Of a stretch of 64,000 nt of DNA, positions 41,401 through 53,563 are shown one piece after another. Position 1 is the stretch's first letter. Each line of letters starts with the position of its first letter. The notes under the pieces were generated by a model, which saw only the letters and a list, made by a program, of their open reading frames with translations, had not been told where the DNA came from and ran no database searches. Location: the NCBI GenBank assembly GCA_964036195.1, contig OZ038450.1:6698701-6762700 (forward strand). The letters are read 5' to 3'. The position numbers were made by a program, and so were the translations under genes. The stretch is from Sphaerolaimus hirsutus (Eukaryota; Nematoda; Chromadorea; Monhysterida; Sphaerolaimidae).

Positions 41401-44400
41401 GCCGTACCGCTGGTCAGCTTCCACGAGCTCCCCCGTCAGCCGGTCCACCTCCCGTTGCACGCCGCTCAGGCGGGTCTGGTGCTCGTGAAGCGTCTGAAAA
41501 CGGGGGGGGGGGGGGTGATTGAGGGAAAAGGGGGCATTTATGGATTGACCACTCGATAGCATACCACCGATCGTCGAATCTTCATGTGATGACAAAATGT
41601 ACGCTCATCGAATCATATCCGATCAATTAGATAGATGGCAGTTCCGCCCATTGTTAAGTGTAAAGTAAAGTGTAAAATGTCAAATTTGTCAAATGTCAAA
41701 AGTTCAGTGATGAAATATTTTCTTGTTTCATTTTAATTGACATGGTACATGACATTTGACACTTTACGGTACACTTTACAGGGTGTGGGCTGGGACGAGG
41801 GGTTTAGTGAATTTGGACCCTGCGGCGGGTTATTCGCCGGGGCTATATAGGTAGTTTTTTTTCAAGGTGTAGATGGGAAAAAAGGGAAAATCGCTAAAAA
41901 GAATATATCGCTGTGATTGTATTTATCATCGTGAAAAATCACCCGATCAATTGATGCCGGGTCAGTCTCACAAAATCAGAAAGTGTACTGTAAAAATTTT
42001 TCCGGGTATAAAGTGAAATAGACACTGTGCATGCGGCCATGTAAACCCGCTGGCTATGTAGACCCGGCTGCCATGTAATTCTACCCGTTGACCATGTAGA
42101 CCCGGCAGGCATGTACGACGCAGCTACATGGCCGCCGGGCCGCACATCTAGCACTTTTGAGCACGTTATGGAGTTAAATGTGTTCAGACCTTAAAAAGTG
42201 AACAGTGACAAAAAACGTCTAAAACGGTTATTTTTTACTTGCCACTTTTTACTTTATAACGTGATCAAAAGTGATCGATGTGCCCAGCGCCCATGTAGCC
42301 GCGTGGTACATAGCTGTCGGGTCTACATGGCCAGCGGGCGGAATTACATGGCAGCCGGGTCTACATGGCCAGCGGGTTTACACGGCCAGTGAGCCTACAG
42401 CGTGAAATACATATGTAGAGTGTTGAATAAAGGGGCACTAAAGGTATCAACAACACGCCTTCCCCCACCCGTCCCCATAGGTACATATGTAAGGACATAT
42501 AATGCCAAAAATAGTTGAGAGTAAACAATAATTCACATGAACGGTTCTGATTTTTAAATCTGCAAAATCACAATAATGATTTTGAAGGTGAAAACGGGTA
42601 AAAAAAGTGTGACAATTTTCGATTTTGAGCAAATATTGAGGTGGAATTTCCCAAGTGAGGGGAAACGGGGGGGGGCTGAGCGAGAAGACTTTGAATACGC
42701 TGCTTTGTGCGTAAAACGGAGCGTACCCGCTGGACGCTTTCCTTGGCCGCATTCGCTGTGGCCAAATTCGCCTTGACCTCGGACAGCTCTCTATCGATCT
42801 CGCCCAGTTTGTTCTCCTTGTCGCGCAGAGTGCCGTGAAGCGTGTCGCGCTCCACCGTCAAATCGTCTATCTGTGTAAAAAAGCTCAGAGTGAAAATCAT
42901 AATTTATGCATAATTGTTAAAACGCATTTACGTTTACTCAAAAAGAACGTTTACTGGAGTACTGAGTAAATACGTTTACGTATAGTAAAACAGTACCCGT
43001 AGTAGCTTTTACATATACTTTTTGGAAGTACTCGAGGACCGAAACGTATTCCAGAATAGGCTTTGTTATCAGCTTTTTCAAGGCATAGATGGGAAAAAAT
43101 GGAGAAAGACGCGATAGGTAGGGAAAAATTGTCAAATACTGAAAATAGGCAAATAACACATGAATTAGTGAATTTGAATTTTAAAATGGTCTCAAAGGTA
43201 TGAAAATTGGTTATTTTAGTGAAAATTGGGGCAAAAATCCTAAAAAATACTGACGTTTTCTGGGGGAAAAAGTATTTTTCTCACGTTTACTCATGAGTAA
43301 AGCAAAAAAACTTTACTTAACGTTTTCTGTACTCAAGGGGTGGGTAAAACGTAAATACTTTACGTTTATGTATATGTTTAAAAAAGTTTGGCTCTTTTAA
43401 CAACTCTGAACAACTCTTATGATCCTAAGCGACTGAACATGATCACTACTGACTTGTTTTACGAGAACTTTTCGCTTTGCTTCGGCCTCTTTTTCCTTTG
43501 ATTCGCTCGCGTGAGAAACCAGTCGACAGGCCATCAAATTGATCTCCAAGGCCTGCTTTTCTGACTGTGAAAATAATGACAGTGTTCATAAGAAGTGAAT
43601 TATGGCCAAAAAATCGGCGAAAACTCTCAGCGCAAGTAAACCCTGAGAGCAAGTAAGCTCTCAGCACAAGTAAGCTCCCAGCTACTCTCAACGCTACATC
43701 TATCTATCTATCCTCTCAGCTATCTATCTATCCTGAGGCAGATTTATTGGCTAGTATCCCTCAAAAACACCCTTAACACTCGACCAGCTATTTTAGTCAT
43801 TTTTCACCTATTTTTAGCGATTTTTCTCCCTTTTATTTTTATACACATTGAAAAACCCTATATTTTGAACCCCCGCGAACCCCCCCCCCCAAATTAATTT
43901 TTGTTAGCTATCTATCCCTCCGGAGGAGCGATTTACTATCTATATGAACCCCCGGAGGGGTCCAAATTCAGTATTAACTAAACATCTGACTGGGAGTAGA
44001 TTACTTGCGCTGTAAGTTTACTTGCGCTAAGGCACACCCCCCTAAAAAATCCACGGAAAAAGCTTCTCACCTTGATTTCATCAAACCTGTCTTCTAGGTC
44101 TTCCAGCTTCTTCCGGTGCGCCTCCACATTTTGCTGCAACATGCTTCTTGCCTCATTCATTTGTTTGGTGGCTGCTTCAACTTCTTGGGCTGCCTTTTCT
44201 TGGATTTCCTCTAACTTTTCTGGAGCGCATTGAGTTGCGCGCTCCTTTTCTTCCACTAATTGATGTCTGTGTAAAAAATACATGACTTATGACTTTTGCT
44301 GCTGACACTGGAAATTTCATTACTTTTTGCCAAGACAGCGCTGACGTTTACTGAGTTTGGGGGGGGGGTTGTGCGTTCCTTTTCATATTACCTTTCATGA

Positions 44401-47400
44401 AACGTATTGCTTTTCACTTGACATTTTAACATCACCAATGCAAACACGGGAGCAAAAAGTTCCATTTTTTGGCACTGAAAAATCAATGTCGTCGAAGACT
44501 TGCGATTTGGTTGTTGGCAGTTTATAGTCATGGAGCTGCGTAAATATGTCCCACTCGACACCAGTTAGTGAAAATCGATCAAGGTCTCACCTCGTAGCTT
44601 CTAGAAGCAAATTGGCAAAGGCCGCCTTTTCCACAGCTAGATCGGCGCGCCGTTTCTCAGTGCGCAGTGTCTTTTCTAATTGACGGAGCCGCGACTGCGC
44701 GAATTGTTTGGCCCTGCGGCAGATGGGCAGTGGTGATTGGAAGAAACAAGCAGAGCACCCGTGATTTGGGCCTGCGACCAAGTGACCAATTTCCTAGAGC
44801 ACTAATGCAACATCGCGTGGAGTATTCAGATATGGAAAAATATCGAAAACAGAGACCAATAAGTAAATTGTAGCTTGTCATTTCAAATCAAATATTGTCC
44901 AGTCCACGTTGGAATGGGGGTGCACTGATACGCACATCTGCCCGTTACGCACATTTGCCCGTTTTTTTCACTTGACACCTTTCCAAGTGATTTTCAGATA
45001 TGACGTGAAAAACGCAGCGCAATGACATTAGTGAACTTTTTTCACTTCACTCATATCTGAAAATCACTAAAAAAGTGTCAAGTGAAAAAAACAGTCAAAT
45101 GTGCGTATCGGGCAGATGTGCGTATCAGGCCCAAGGACGTATCCAGGGGGGGGGGCGGGGGGGGCTGCAGCCCCCCCCCTTCCCGGGGTGAGACCCAAAA
45201 AGTCCCGGAAAATGCAACTTTACTTATATATTTTCCGATGTTTCTTAAAAATTTTGCGCGCAAGCGCGCAATTTCGTCCCCATGCATTGTATTTTCAGCG
45301 GATCGGCCCCTGTAAACCGATATACTCGGAAATAAAACCCATTTTTGCGATTTTCGCTGTATATGTATGCATTTTACATACATGTAAAGCGGTTCCTGGC
45401 GCTGGCGCCAACGCCAATAGCGCCATGGAATGGTGCCTTTGTATGGCGCTAGCGCCAAAACGCTTTTCCGTCCCTATATAGGGAAAAATTTTAGGGGGGG
45501 GGGGGCTGAGCCCCCCCCGTTCGCCGGCCCCCGTAAACAAACAGCCCCCCCCCGCTCAAAAATCCTGGATACGTCCCTGATCAGGCCTGCCCCGTTGTTG
45601 GAATTTTCGGTCGACCCCAAATCACATATTCTAGCACAAAGAGTGCCGCAGCCAATACACACCGAGTTTGCCGCGTCAGCGACGTGTCCAGCGCGCTCAT
45701 TTGCGCCTGCAGAGACGTCGCGCGTTCCGCCGCCAGCGCCGCGCGCGCTTCTGCAGCGTCCACCTTGGCAGTCAGCTGTGATCGGGTCGAGTGTCGAATG
45801 TGAGTTGAGACATCGCCCCCCCCCCACGCATAAATCACCAGGGAAAATCACTGTTAATCCTGCGCACCATTAGTTTTCAACCAAAGTTATGAAAACTCAT
45901 CAATCAGCTTTCAACGGCTCTGAGTTTACCAGAATGAGGCGCCCGTAAACACAGTTGACGGGGATCAAAAATAACTAATTTTAGTCAAGTCAAATGCGTT
46001 CAAAGCTTATTTATGAGTTTTCAAGATTGGTTTGAAAACTAGTGTGTGCAGAGCCCATTGTGCAAATGTAAGGAACTGTAAAACTAGGGTGTCAACAAAA
46101 ACTTTTTACAGAAAACGGAAACGGAAACGGAATTTTTTTTTGCACTTGCCGGAAAACGGAATTTTTTTTGCGTTTTCCAAAAAAAACGGAAAACGGAAAA
46201 ATGAAAAGCTGGAAAACGGAAACAGAAAAAATTCTCATAATTGAGATCCTGCATGCATGTTTACCAGTTTGGCTGAAACAGAAAACAGAAAATTTAGCTG
46301 GAAAATGAAAAAAAGTTGGAAAAACAGACAATTGAGCCAGAAAACATAAAAAGGGGAAAAAACAGAAAATGAGCTGGAAATGGTGCCAGATCAAAAATTT
46401 GTTACGGAAAATGGAAACTGAAATTTTTGCACTTGCCGGGAAATGGAAACGAAAATTTTTTTGCTTGGCAGAAAATGGAAACGGTAATTTTTTTTTGCAA
46501 TTGTCGGAAAACGGAAGAATGGGCTGGAAAAAGGAAATGAAAAAATTTGCTGAAATTCTGCCTGAGACAGAAAAAATTGCTGAAATTTCACCAGAAAAAA
46601 TCCACATAATTGAAAATGTGCATGCATGTTTACCAGTTTGGCTGAAACAGAAAACAGACAGTTGAGCCAGAAAAGGGAAATATGAGGCGGAAAAACAGAA
46701 AATTGATCCGGAAAATGGAACAAAAGTGAAAAAAAAGAAAATTGAGCCGGAAAAACGAAAAAAAGCAGAAAAACTATAAATTTAGCTGGAAAATGGAAAA
46801 TGAGCCAGAAAACCGGAAATGGAAAAAAATTTCAGTGTTCAGAAAAGGGAATGGAAAACGGGAAAAAATTCTGTGGCCAGAAAACGGAATGGAAAACGCA
46901 AAAGAATTTCCGCGGAAAACGGAAATTTGACACCCTAGTCATGGCACATGTGGCTACACACACTAGTTTTCAACTGAAATTTTGAAAACTCATAAATGAG
47001 CATTGAATTCATTTAAGATTTACTAGAATGAGTTATTTTAGATCTCTGTCAACTGTAGGTCACAGGCACCTCATTCTAGAAAACTCAAATGCATTCAAAG
47101 CTAATTTATGAGTTTTTGAAATTTTAGTTGAAAACTAGAGTTCGCAGGCACCATAGTGATTTTTCTTAAATGATTTTTATATTTTGTGTAATACAGGGTG
47201 TGAATGTGATGTTTGAAATAAGTGCATCACTTCTGCATCATTTTTTTACAGTTCATTACGATTGCACAAAATGACAGTGTGTACACTTGTTTTCAACTGA
47301 AATTTTGAAATCAAGCTAATCAGATTTCCATTCGAAAACTAATATGTGGTCACACATGTCACCGCGAAATGAGCATCAAATTGAACGCATCGCCCGCTGC

Positions 47401-49758
47401 AGCGGACAAAACCGGCCGACCCACCTCAGCGGCCGCTTTCTGCGACTCTTCCAGGCGCCCCTGGGCCCCAGCGAGCTGCAGTCCACTGGCTGTCCATTCT
47501 CTTTCCGCATCCGCTCTGGCCGCCGTAGTAGAATTGAGTTCGTCCTCCAGTTTTTTGCGCTCTCGTTCGGAATTAAACAGTTGCCTTTCGAGGTCGGCCT
47601 CGTTCAGCTGAGCAAATGTGAAGCGCGTCTTTGTGTAATAAACCCCGCCTACCCCCCCCCCCCTTTCCTACCCCTGCGATGCACACTAGATTAGGCACCG
47701 TTCACATGGTATAAACCGATGGTACTCATGGAACTTTTTACTCGACTTATTGAACTTTCTAGTATTGTTGGAATCGTCACACAAAAAAACCCCGTGTGAA
47801 CCGTACATTACGCAAATTTCGGATAGATGAGTAGTGGGTAGCATTAGATGAGTGGCGGGTCTAGATGAGTAGCGGGTTTAGATGAGTAGCATCTACCCTA
47901 AATTTGGTCGCAGGTGTAACATATCAGGAAGTGGACAAATGACAAGTGCTCAGTGATGAGTAAAGTTGTAGCTGATGAGAAAATTTGTAAAAGGTAAATC
48001 TGTGTCACTTATGCACTTGCAGATTTGGTGACATGCAGGGAGCTAACAGACGCACCCGAAAATGCCCTTTCAAACGGTCGATTTCAGCATACAGCGAAAT
48101 AATTTGACGTTTCACCGCCGAGCCACATGGGAGGGATTCGGGATCGTAGTCGGGTTCAGCCTTTTCCGCGTGGCTGCGAGTGCTCGCAAAGGAGCTACAC
48201 TGTAGTTGGGCAGCATGACAATGGCAAACGAAACGGATTCCGCCATTGGTGAGAGACAAGTGAATTCGGGACAGATAAGTAATGCTTAAGTGGTAAATGA
48301 ACTTGAAGGTGACAAGTACCCTATATCTTCTAATAGAATGGCAGTCTCCAATAGAAGGGCGTCTCCAATAGAAGGTACACTTTTTAGACTTAATTTGGGC
48401 CCCATAATAAATAGAAGGGCAGTCTCCAATAGAAGGTACACAAAGTGCTAGAATTGTGCCAACTTAAAATAACCGGTAGGGCCAAATTTTTCAGCTAGGT
48501 GACTTTTCCACCCACTCCCAAATCAGATTGAGTGAACTGGCAAGGTTCCAAAAAGTGTTTTTTGAAAAAATCTAGAGGGAGGTACCTAGGAGTACCTGTA
48601 AATGAATAAAAAAATAATATATATCACCAGAAACTGTGATTTATCGACTTTTGGTCTTTTGAATTTTGTGATATTTTAACATCAAATGTTGAATGAACTC
48701 TGTCATTCTATGAACTGTCAGTGACGTAACATTTTGGAAAACCTTGGCAGAACTTGAAAAGTATTGGCTGAAAAGTTGACGAAAAAAATAGAAGGGCGGT
48801 CTCCAATAGAAAGCCAGGTAAAAAGTTGATGAAAAAATAGAAGGGCGCCATTCTATTAGAAGAAATACGGTACTTCAACTTGAACTTTGCATGTCAAATG
48901 CCACATATTTATTCAGTTACTTGTCAGTTTACTTGTCTTGAGCCAGGACACTCAAATGTGCTACCACTTGATTTGTAACTTGACAAGTTATGGAAGCCAA
49001 AGAAGAAACGTACCGCACTCGACCCGGCCGATTTTGACCGGTGAAATCGTACCACATCTGATCTTTGTTGCGCTGAAAATGAAAGCTTCATAAAAGCAAT
49101 GTAAAAGATCTTTTTTCAAGTGACATTTGAGCAAGGAAAATTACAATGAACCAGAAATCAGAGCTCTACATTTCTCTTTGTGCTCCCACATGAATTTTCA
49201 GCATTGGCATTCAACTGCATTTACTTGCGCGTGGTATGCTAGAAAAAAATCTCTAGCCCCAAGCTATTTATGCGGGCAGAACTACAAATAGATGAAGAAA
49301 ATGTAAGCAAACGCAAACGAGTTTGAATAGTAAAAAATGCCCCCCCCCCCCCCTGGGTACGTCCTTGCCTAGATCCATTTACTACCAGGGGCCAGTTACC
49401 CAAATGCTAAAAATAAATATAGTAAAAATAGGAGAGAAGAGTAAAAAACAGATGGCAAGTAAACTACTACTACTAATTTTTAATTTGTTTTTAAATTTTA
49501 AGTTGTCCACTTGTGGAATTGGCATCAGACCCTGTCGAGCAAAGTTTCAAACAAATTGCCTGGAATTTGAAACGATGACTTATTCCACAAGTGGACAATT
49601 AACAGAACTTGAGAATCTATAGATTTTTATATATTCCGACATTCCGCCCGGCGGCGCTGAGAAACCCGCAAAATGCAAACATCACCAACCGAACGTTCAT
49701 CGAGCCCCTTAAAAAAATTCGTCGGCGGGTCGCCGCTTTTACTGCGCGCCCGCTGCAT
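32428..49758 (-). CDS. Large coiled-coil protein, function unassigned
   Basis: About 22 exons read on the minus strand, with consistent phases, giving about 1,097 residues and a TAA at 32430-32428. Exons from 5': 49758-49690 (tentative start), 49072-49014, 48173-48056, 47607-47425, 45775-45663, 44713-44591, 44266-44071, 43564-43454, 42870-42727, 41493-41287, 40427-40326, 39322-39173, 38342-38175, 37583-37475 (weak), 37138-37038, 36269-36036, 35696-35525, 34841-34681, 33998-33774, 33581-33513, 33405-33076 and 32577-32428. A short basic N-terminus (MWYDFTGQNRPGRV) precedes about 500 residues of heptad-type coiled coil (LNEADLERQLFNSERERKKL, RLSGVQREVDRLTGELVEAD). The C-terminal half is Ala-rich helical with fewer heptads. 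It could be a centrosomal, cytoskeletal or Golgi coiled-coil protein; I recognise no family motif. Confidence 0.75.
33582..33773 (-). mobile_element. Introner MITE forming an intron of the coiled-coil gene
   Basis: On the minus strand the exon ends GACCTG and the element begins GTGCCAGTCCCAGACCCTG, giving the donor. It ends GGTCTGGGAGTGCCCC, followed by the duplicated CTG and GCTGAG. The 3' splice site is that host AG six bases further on. The element proper spans 33591-33773. Without it the exon would read IDLAEDALRNAD, in frame; with splicing it reads IDLDALRNAD. Confidence 0.82.
34147..34672. mobile_element. A/T-rich hAT-like element beside a coiled-coil exon
   Basis: Ends TAGGGATGG and CCATCCCTA; target duplications GTACTGTC (34139-34146) and GTACTGAC (34673-34680). 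The right duplication is the 5' splice site of the minus-strand exon 34841-34681 (reads GTCAGTAC). Nested at about 34320-34520 is a palindrome of CGTTTCGCACA repeats. Confidence 0.8.
35197..35315. repeat. Short introner-family MITE, CAG duplication
   Basis: Left GTACCAATCCCAGACCGTG preceded by CAG, right GTGGGAGTGCCCC followed by CAG. It is shorter than the intron-forming copies and lies within the intron between coiled-coil exons 35696-35525 and 34841-34681. Confidence 0.65.
38436..38990. repeat. Expanded introner-family element with AAAGTGTCAAATGT arrays
   Basis: The left end GGGGGCGGTCACAAGCGCTG and right end GGCCTTCGGATTGCCAC resemble the family ends. The interior is many short direct and inverted repeats of TTGACACTTTACTTTACA type plus an ATCCAAATGTTATG block, roughly three times the usual length. 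Intronic to the coiled-coil gene. Confidence 0.6.
40567..41215. repeat. Two (GGGACC)n elements with GTTCAAACGGGACC ends
   Basis: 40567-40762 and 41013-41215 mirror the elements at 16234 and 16914: ends like GGTTCAAACAGGACC and GGTCCCGTTTGAACC around arrays of GGGACC hexamers. Both lie in one intron of the coiled-coil gene. Apparent Pro/Val or Gly/Thr repeat peptides in them are not genes. Confidence 0.75.
41637..41792. repeat. Introner-family MITE in coiled-coil intron
   Basis: Left GGCAGTTCCGCCCATTG, right ACAGGGTGTGGGCTGGGAC, with inverted GTAAAGTGTAAAATGTCA / TGACATTT blocks between. Not at a splice border. Confidence 0.6.
42010..42410. repeat. Long inverted repeat of ACATGGCCAGCGGGTCTA units
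   Basis: Both arms are built from short direct repeats (CATGTAGACCCGGC on the left, GTCTACATGGCCAGCGGG on the right) around a centre near 42200, so the whole can fold as a hairpin of about 170 bp per arm. Lies in an intron of the coiled-coil gene. Confidence 0.7.
42913..43409. mobile_element. Element with TTGTTAAAACGCATTTACG ends
   Basis: Left end TTGTTAAAACGCATTTACG and right end GGCTCTTTTAACAACTC are inverted, as in the composite at 16012-17390. The interior holds repeated ACGTTTACTC motifs. Confidence 0.6.
45132..45579. mobile_element. G-rich hAT-type element (copy 4) nested in another MITE
   Basis: Begins CAAGGACGTATCCAGG and ends CCTGGATACGTCCCTG, with perfect 8-bp duplications ATCAGGCC (45124-45131 and 45580-45587). 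The host MITE, starting near 44920, has GCACATCTGCCCGTTACGCA-type ends inverted as GTATCGGGCAGATGTGCGTA. Confidence 0.85.
46085..46939. mobile_element. Purine-rich element with TAGGGTGTCA ends
   Basis: Starts CTAGGGTGTCA and ends TGACACCCTAG. In between are about 850 bp of GGAAAACGGAAA-type degenerate repeats, almost purely purine on the plus strand. Long apparent minus-strand frames rich in Phe/Ser are a product of this composition. Confidence 0.75.
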
Positions 49759-52700
49759 AGCAAAATTCGACAGAGTACGCAAAATTGGCTGAGCTGCAAC
49801 GATGAATATTACTGTTCGATAAGGATGCGCGATATCAAAATACACTATACGATCTGCCAGTATTTTGGGTGTCGATATTGTTTCAAAATTCTTGCCATCG
49901 AGAATCGGTATAAATACGCTCGAAATTTCACATATATTTTAAATAAAAGTTCAGCAATAGGCAAGGTGTCCTCGAACATATCCCCACTGTCAGCCGTTTT
50001 TGGCACTGACACCAAACAATTTATTGAAAAAATCTGAGATTGACTCACTACAACGATTGTTAAACTGTATTTACATTTACTCGAAAAGTACATATACTCG
50101 AGTACTTTGTAAATACATATACACAAAATACGGTATTTATATTTTTGTCGTGGACTAATTTAAACATGTAATGTCATGAGTACATCTTTTATCCGAATAC
50201 ATCAATACACATGCAGCATGTTTACAGTAAGTAATAAACATGTATTGTATAAAACCTCTACAAATTCGAAGGCTTATAAAGATCACAATAAGAAAAGCGA
50301 CTGATAGTGATGTATTAACTTGGCCAGAATCAGCGGGACAATCACATTTCAGCTGTTTGGCGTCAATAACAGCCAGGATCAATCCCAAAGACTTGTTGAC
50401 ACACTTGCGTCAACTCACATTCGGCCTCACATGTCGCAAAGCGATCTCCAAATTCACATGCGGCAATGTTGAAAAATAAATATTATGGAAAAAGCAATGA
50501 AGTATCACTCTGCGACACGTGAAGCCAATATCTGAGTTGACACAGACCAGTTTACACACGTGTGTCAACTAGTGTGTGGGCCGCCAAAACAACCAACGTT
50601 TACAGAACACACCTGGGGGCAGTCCCAAGCCCTGTAAAGTGTAAAGTAAAGTGTCAATTGTCATGACAAAAGTAAAGTAAAGTGTCAATTGTCATGCAAA
50701 GTTCAATAACTAAATCTTTTCTTTTTGTTTTGATTGACACTTTACTTTACACTTTACAGGGCTTGGGACTGCCACCAGAATGGCAGTGCCCCAGTGATTC
50801 TAAAACTAACCAAGTGAACACAAATGCGCCCGCAAACTATTCGACACATGTGTGTCAACTGGCCTGTGTCATCTCAGATTTCGGCTTCACGTGTCGCAGA
50901 GTGAGCTTCCAATGCACTTGCTGTCATATTTATTTTTCAACATTGCAACATGTTCATTTGGAGATCACTGTGCGACACGTGTAGTCGAAATCTGAGTCTA
51001 CATGTAGTCGAAATCTGAGTTGACAACTGATACGCATGTGTCAACTAGTGTGCGGGCCGCCTTAAGCTTCGTTCTACTAAATTCCACATGTCCACGTGTC
51101 TGAATCACTAGGAATTGACACAATTCGACGACGTACAGCGCGGTGATTAGTCGACGCGCTTATCTGAAAATTTTGTGCTTTGTAACAAAACATTAGTATT
51201 ATTGTGTCGAGTACGTTATTATGTTACGTACTTAAAAGTATTTACAGCAGGGGCAGTCCCAGACCCCGTAAAGTGTTAAGTAAAGTGTCATGTAAAATGT
51301 CAATCAAAACAAACAAAAAAAGATTTTATTACTCAACTTTGCATGACAATTGACACTTTACTTAACACTTGTCATGACAATTGACACTTTACTTAACACT
51401 TGTCATGACAATTGACACTTTGCATGACACTGTACTTAACATTTGACACTTTACTTTACAGTTTCCAGGGTCTGGGATTGGCACCAGGGGTTTCTAGATT
51501 TGGACCCATACGGTGGTGTTTAAAAAACGCTTTTTATGAGAAAAACTTTTCAAAGGCCAAAAACTACATACAGTAAGTGACAACGACACCAAATGTCAAC
51601 TGGTTCCCATCCCAATTCAAAGCTTGCTCACGAGTAACACTACGCATTATTGTATACACACATACTTCATGCCAGCCCTGTATTTACATTGCACATACCA
51701 CAATCCCTTTAAACACTACTTTTACATTTGAACGTCGTTCGTCGGCTCGTCAGAAAGCTTTAAATAGGGATGGGAACCAGTTGACATTTGGTTTCCTTGT
51801 CAACTAGTGCGAACATCACTCTCAATGTATGAAGCTTCTCGTATACTCCAGTTACTTTACACCCTGCACGCGTGGTTCCCTGGAAGCGTGCCAACGATTT
51901 TTTACGCATGCAATTTACAAAGAAAGTTGAAAAAAGTCATCTCTGTTATAACGCCATACGTTAGTTCAATCAGAACAATGATTTTTTCATATTTAATACA
52001 GAAATCGCATGCTTTACCATCATTGGCACGCTGCCAACGTGAGACATAAATGAGTGCGAGATCAGAGCATCATGTTCGCCGGGTATATAACCTTATCAAA
52101 GCACCATTCCATGTCCAACTTGACTTGAAGTCATGAACATTCCCTGAAAGGTGATAAGCATGACGGGTGGACATAAAAACGGAGTTTTTTGATAGAAACC
52201 ATCCAGGGGTATCTTGAATTTTGACCCTCCGAGGGTTGGATTGATAGAAAATCGCTCCTCCGGAGGGATAGATAGCTGAAAACTTTTCTAGGGGGGTTGG
52301 GGGGGGTTGGGGGGGGGTTGTGGTGGTTCGATATATCGGCTTTTTCGGGGCATAGAAGGAAGAAAAGGGAGAAAAATCGCCAAAAGTAGGTGTATAATAG
52401 CTCAAAATGGGTATACAGAAGCATATAGTACTTAAAATAGCTGAAAACAGGCAGTTAGACGCATGAACTAGTGATTTCGGAGGTGAAAATCTATATATAA
52501 GTATGAAAAATAGCGATTTTGAGCGAAAATTGGGGTATAGTTTCTGAAAAATCGCTCCAGATAGGTAGATAGCTGGGCGATTTGGGGGGCGGGTTTAGGG
52601 GGTAGTAGCCCAAAATTTAGCCTCCGGGATAGATAGATAGCTGAGCGGCCTCCGGGATAGATAGATAGCTGGGCGTGGGGGGGTAACCCCCCCCCCCATT

Positions 52701-53220
52701 GCTCATTGCTCTACAGCCATTATAAAAACCGTCGTTTTTTAAAAACATTGCTCTACAGCCATTATAAAAACCGTTGTTTTTTAATAAAAACCGCATCATT
52801 AAAAAATGTTGTTTTCCAACCCTAGCCCTCACAACAAAATGAAACTGACCAATGGAAATATACCCTGGCCCATCTCATTCATGTCCGGCGGCCGCATTGA
52901 AAAACTTTGTGTAAAAACAAAAAAACATTTTTTGTTTCGTCAGCGAACCTCCACAACAATGGTTTCGTACAATTTATCGGGCGCGTTTTCGGAAGTTGGC
53001 AAATGTCCAGATGTTAGCTGGCCACTGGAACGCCTGGGAAAGCATGGGACGTATACCAGGAGTTTAGTAGATTTGGACCCCCGCGGGGGTCATAAAGATA
53101 GTTAATTGATCCTCCGGAGGGATAGATAAGCTGGAAAAAAAAATATATTTTTTGGGGGGGGGGTTCACGGGGGGGGGGGGTGGGGGGGTTCGCGGGGTGG
53201 GTTCGCGTGGGAGGGGGGTT
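49759..53220. repeat. Gene-free repeat stretch up to the gap
   Basis: No exon found. Contents: element ends of the GTTGTTAAA family (50055), two introner-family MITEs (50616-50776 and about 51249-51484), nested CACTAGTTGACA-type palindromes (50400-51062), a GTTGGCACGC-type MITE (51845-52078), a CAGGGGTATC hAT-type element (52204-52690) and the start of another (53051 on), which runs into G homopolymers at the gap. Confidence 0.65.
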
Positions 53221-53420
53221 NNNNNNNNNNNNNNNNNNNNNNNNNNNNNNNNNNNNNNNNNNNNNNNNNNNNNNNNNNNNNNNNNNNNNNNNNNNNNNNN
53301 NNNNNNNNNNNNNNNNNNNNNNNNNNNNNNNNNNNNNNNNNNNNNNNNNNNNNNNNNNNNNNNNNNNNNNNNNNNNNNNNNNNNNNNNNNNNNNNNNNNN
53401 NNNNNNNNNNNNNNNNNNNN
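53221..53420. other. Assembly gap of 200 N
   Basis: Exactly 200 undetermined bases. The left side ends in long G runs of a hAT-type element. The right side begins abruptly inside the inverted copy of the PRKDC/COA5 locus. Confidence 0.99.
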
Positions 53421-53563
53421 TTCAGTATAAAAATTATGTATGTATCCAAATCCTGAATCCGAAAAAGGAATTAACAACGGGAACTTTGCCCTGGCATACC
53501 CGGATCTGCAGGTACCCATAATGTGATAGCCCGTCAAACCTATTTAAAATGTTTCCGACAAAC

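Noticed and set aside
46092-46607. 171-codon Phe/Ser-rich minus-strand frame
   Set aside because: Compositional: the strand is almost pure pyrimidine, so stop codons are rare.
49609-50037. 142-codon plus-strand frame as a gene
   Set aside because: No recognisable motif; its most coding-like part overlaps the tentative first exon of the antisense coiled-coil gene.
53064-53537. Frames crossing the N gap
   Set aside because: They consist of undetermined residues; nothing can be inferred.
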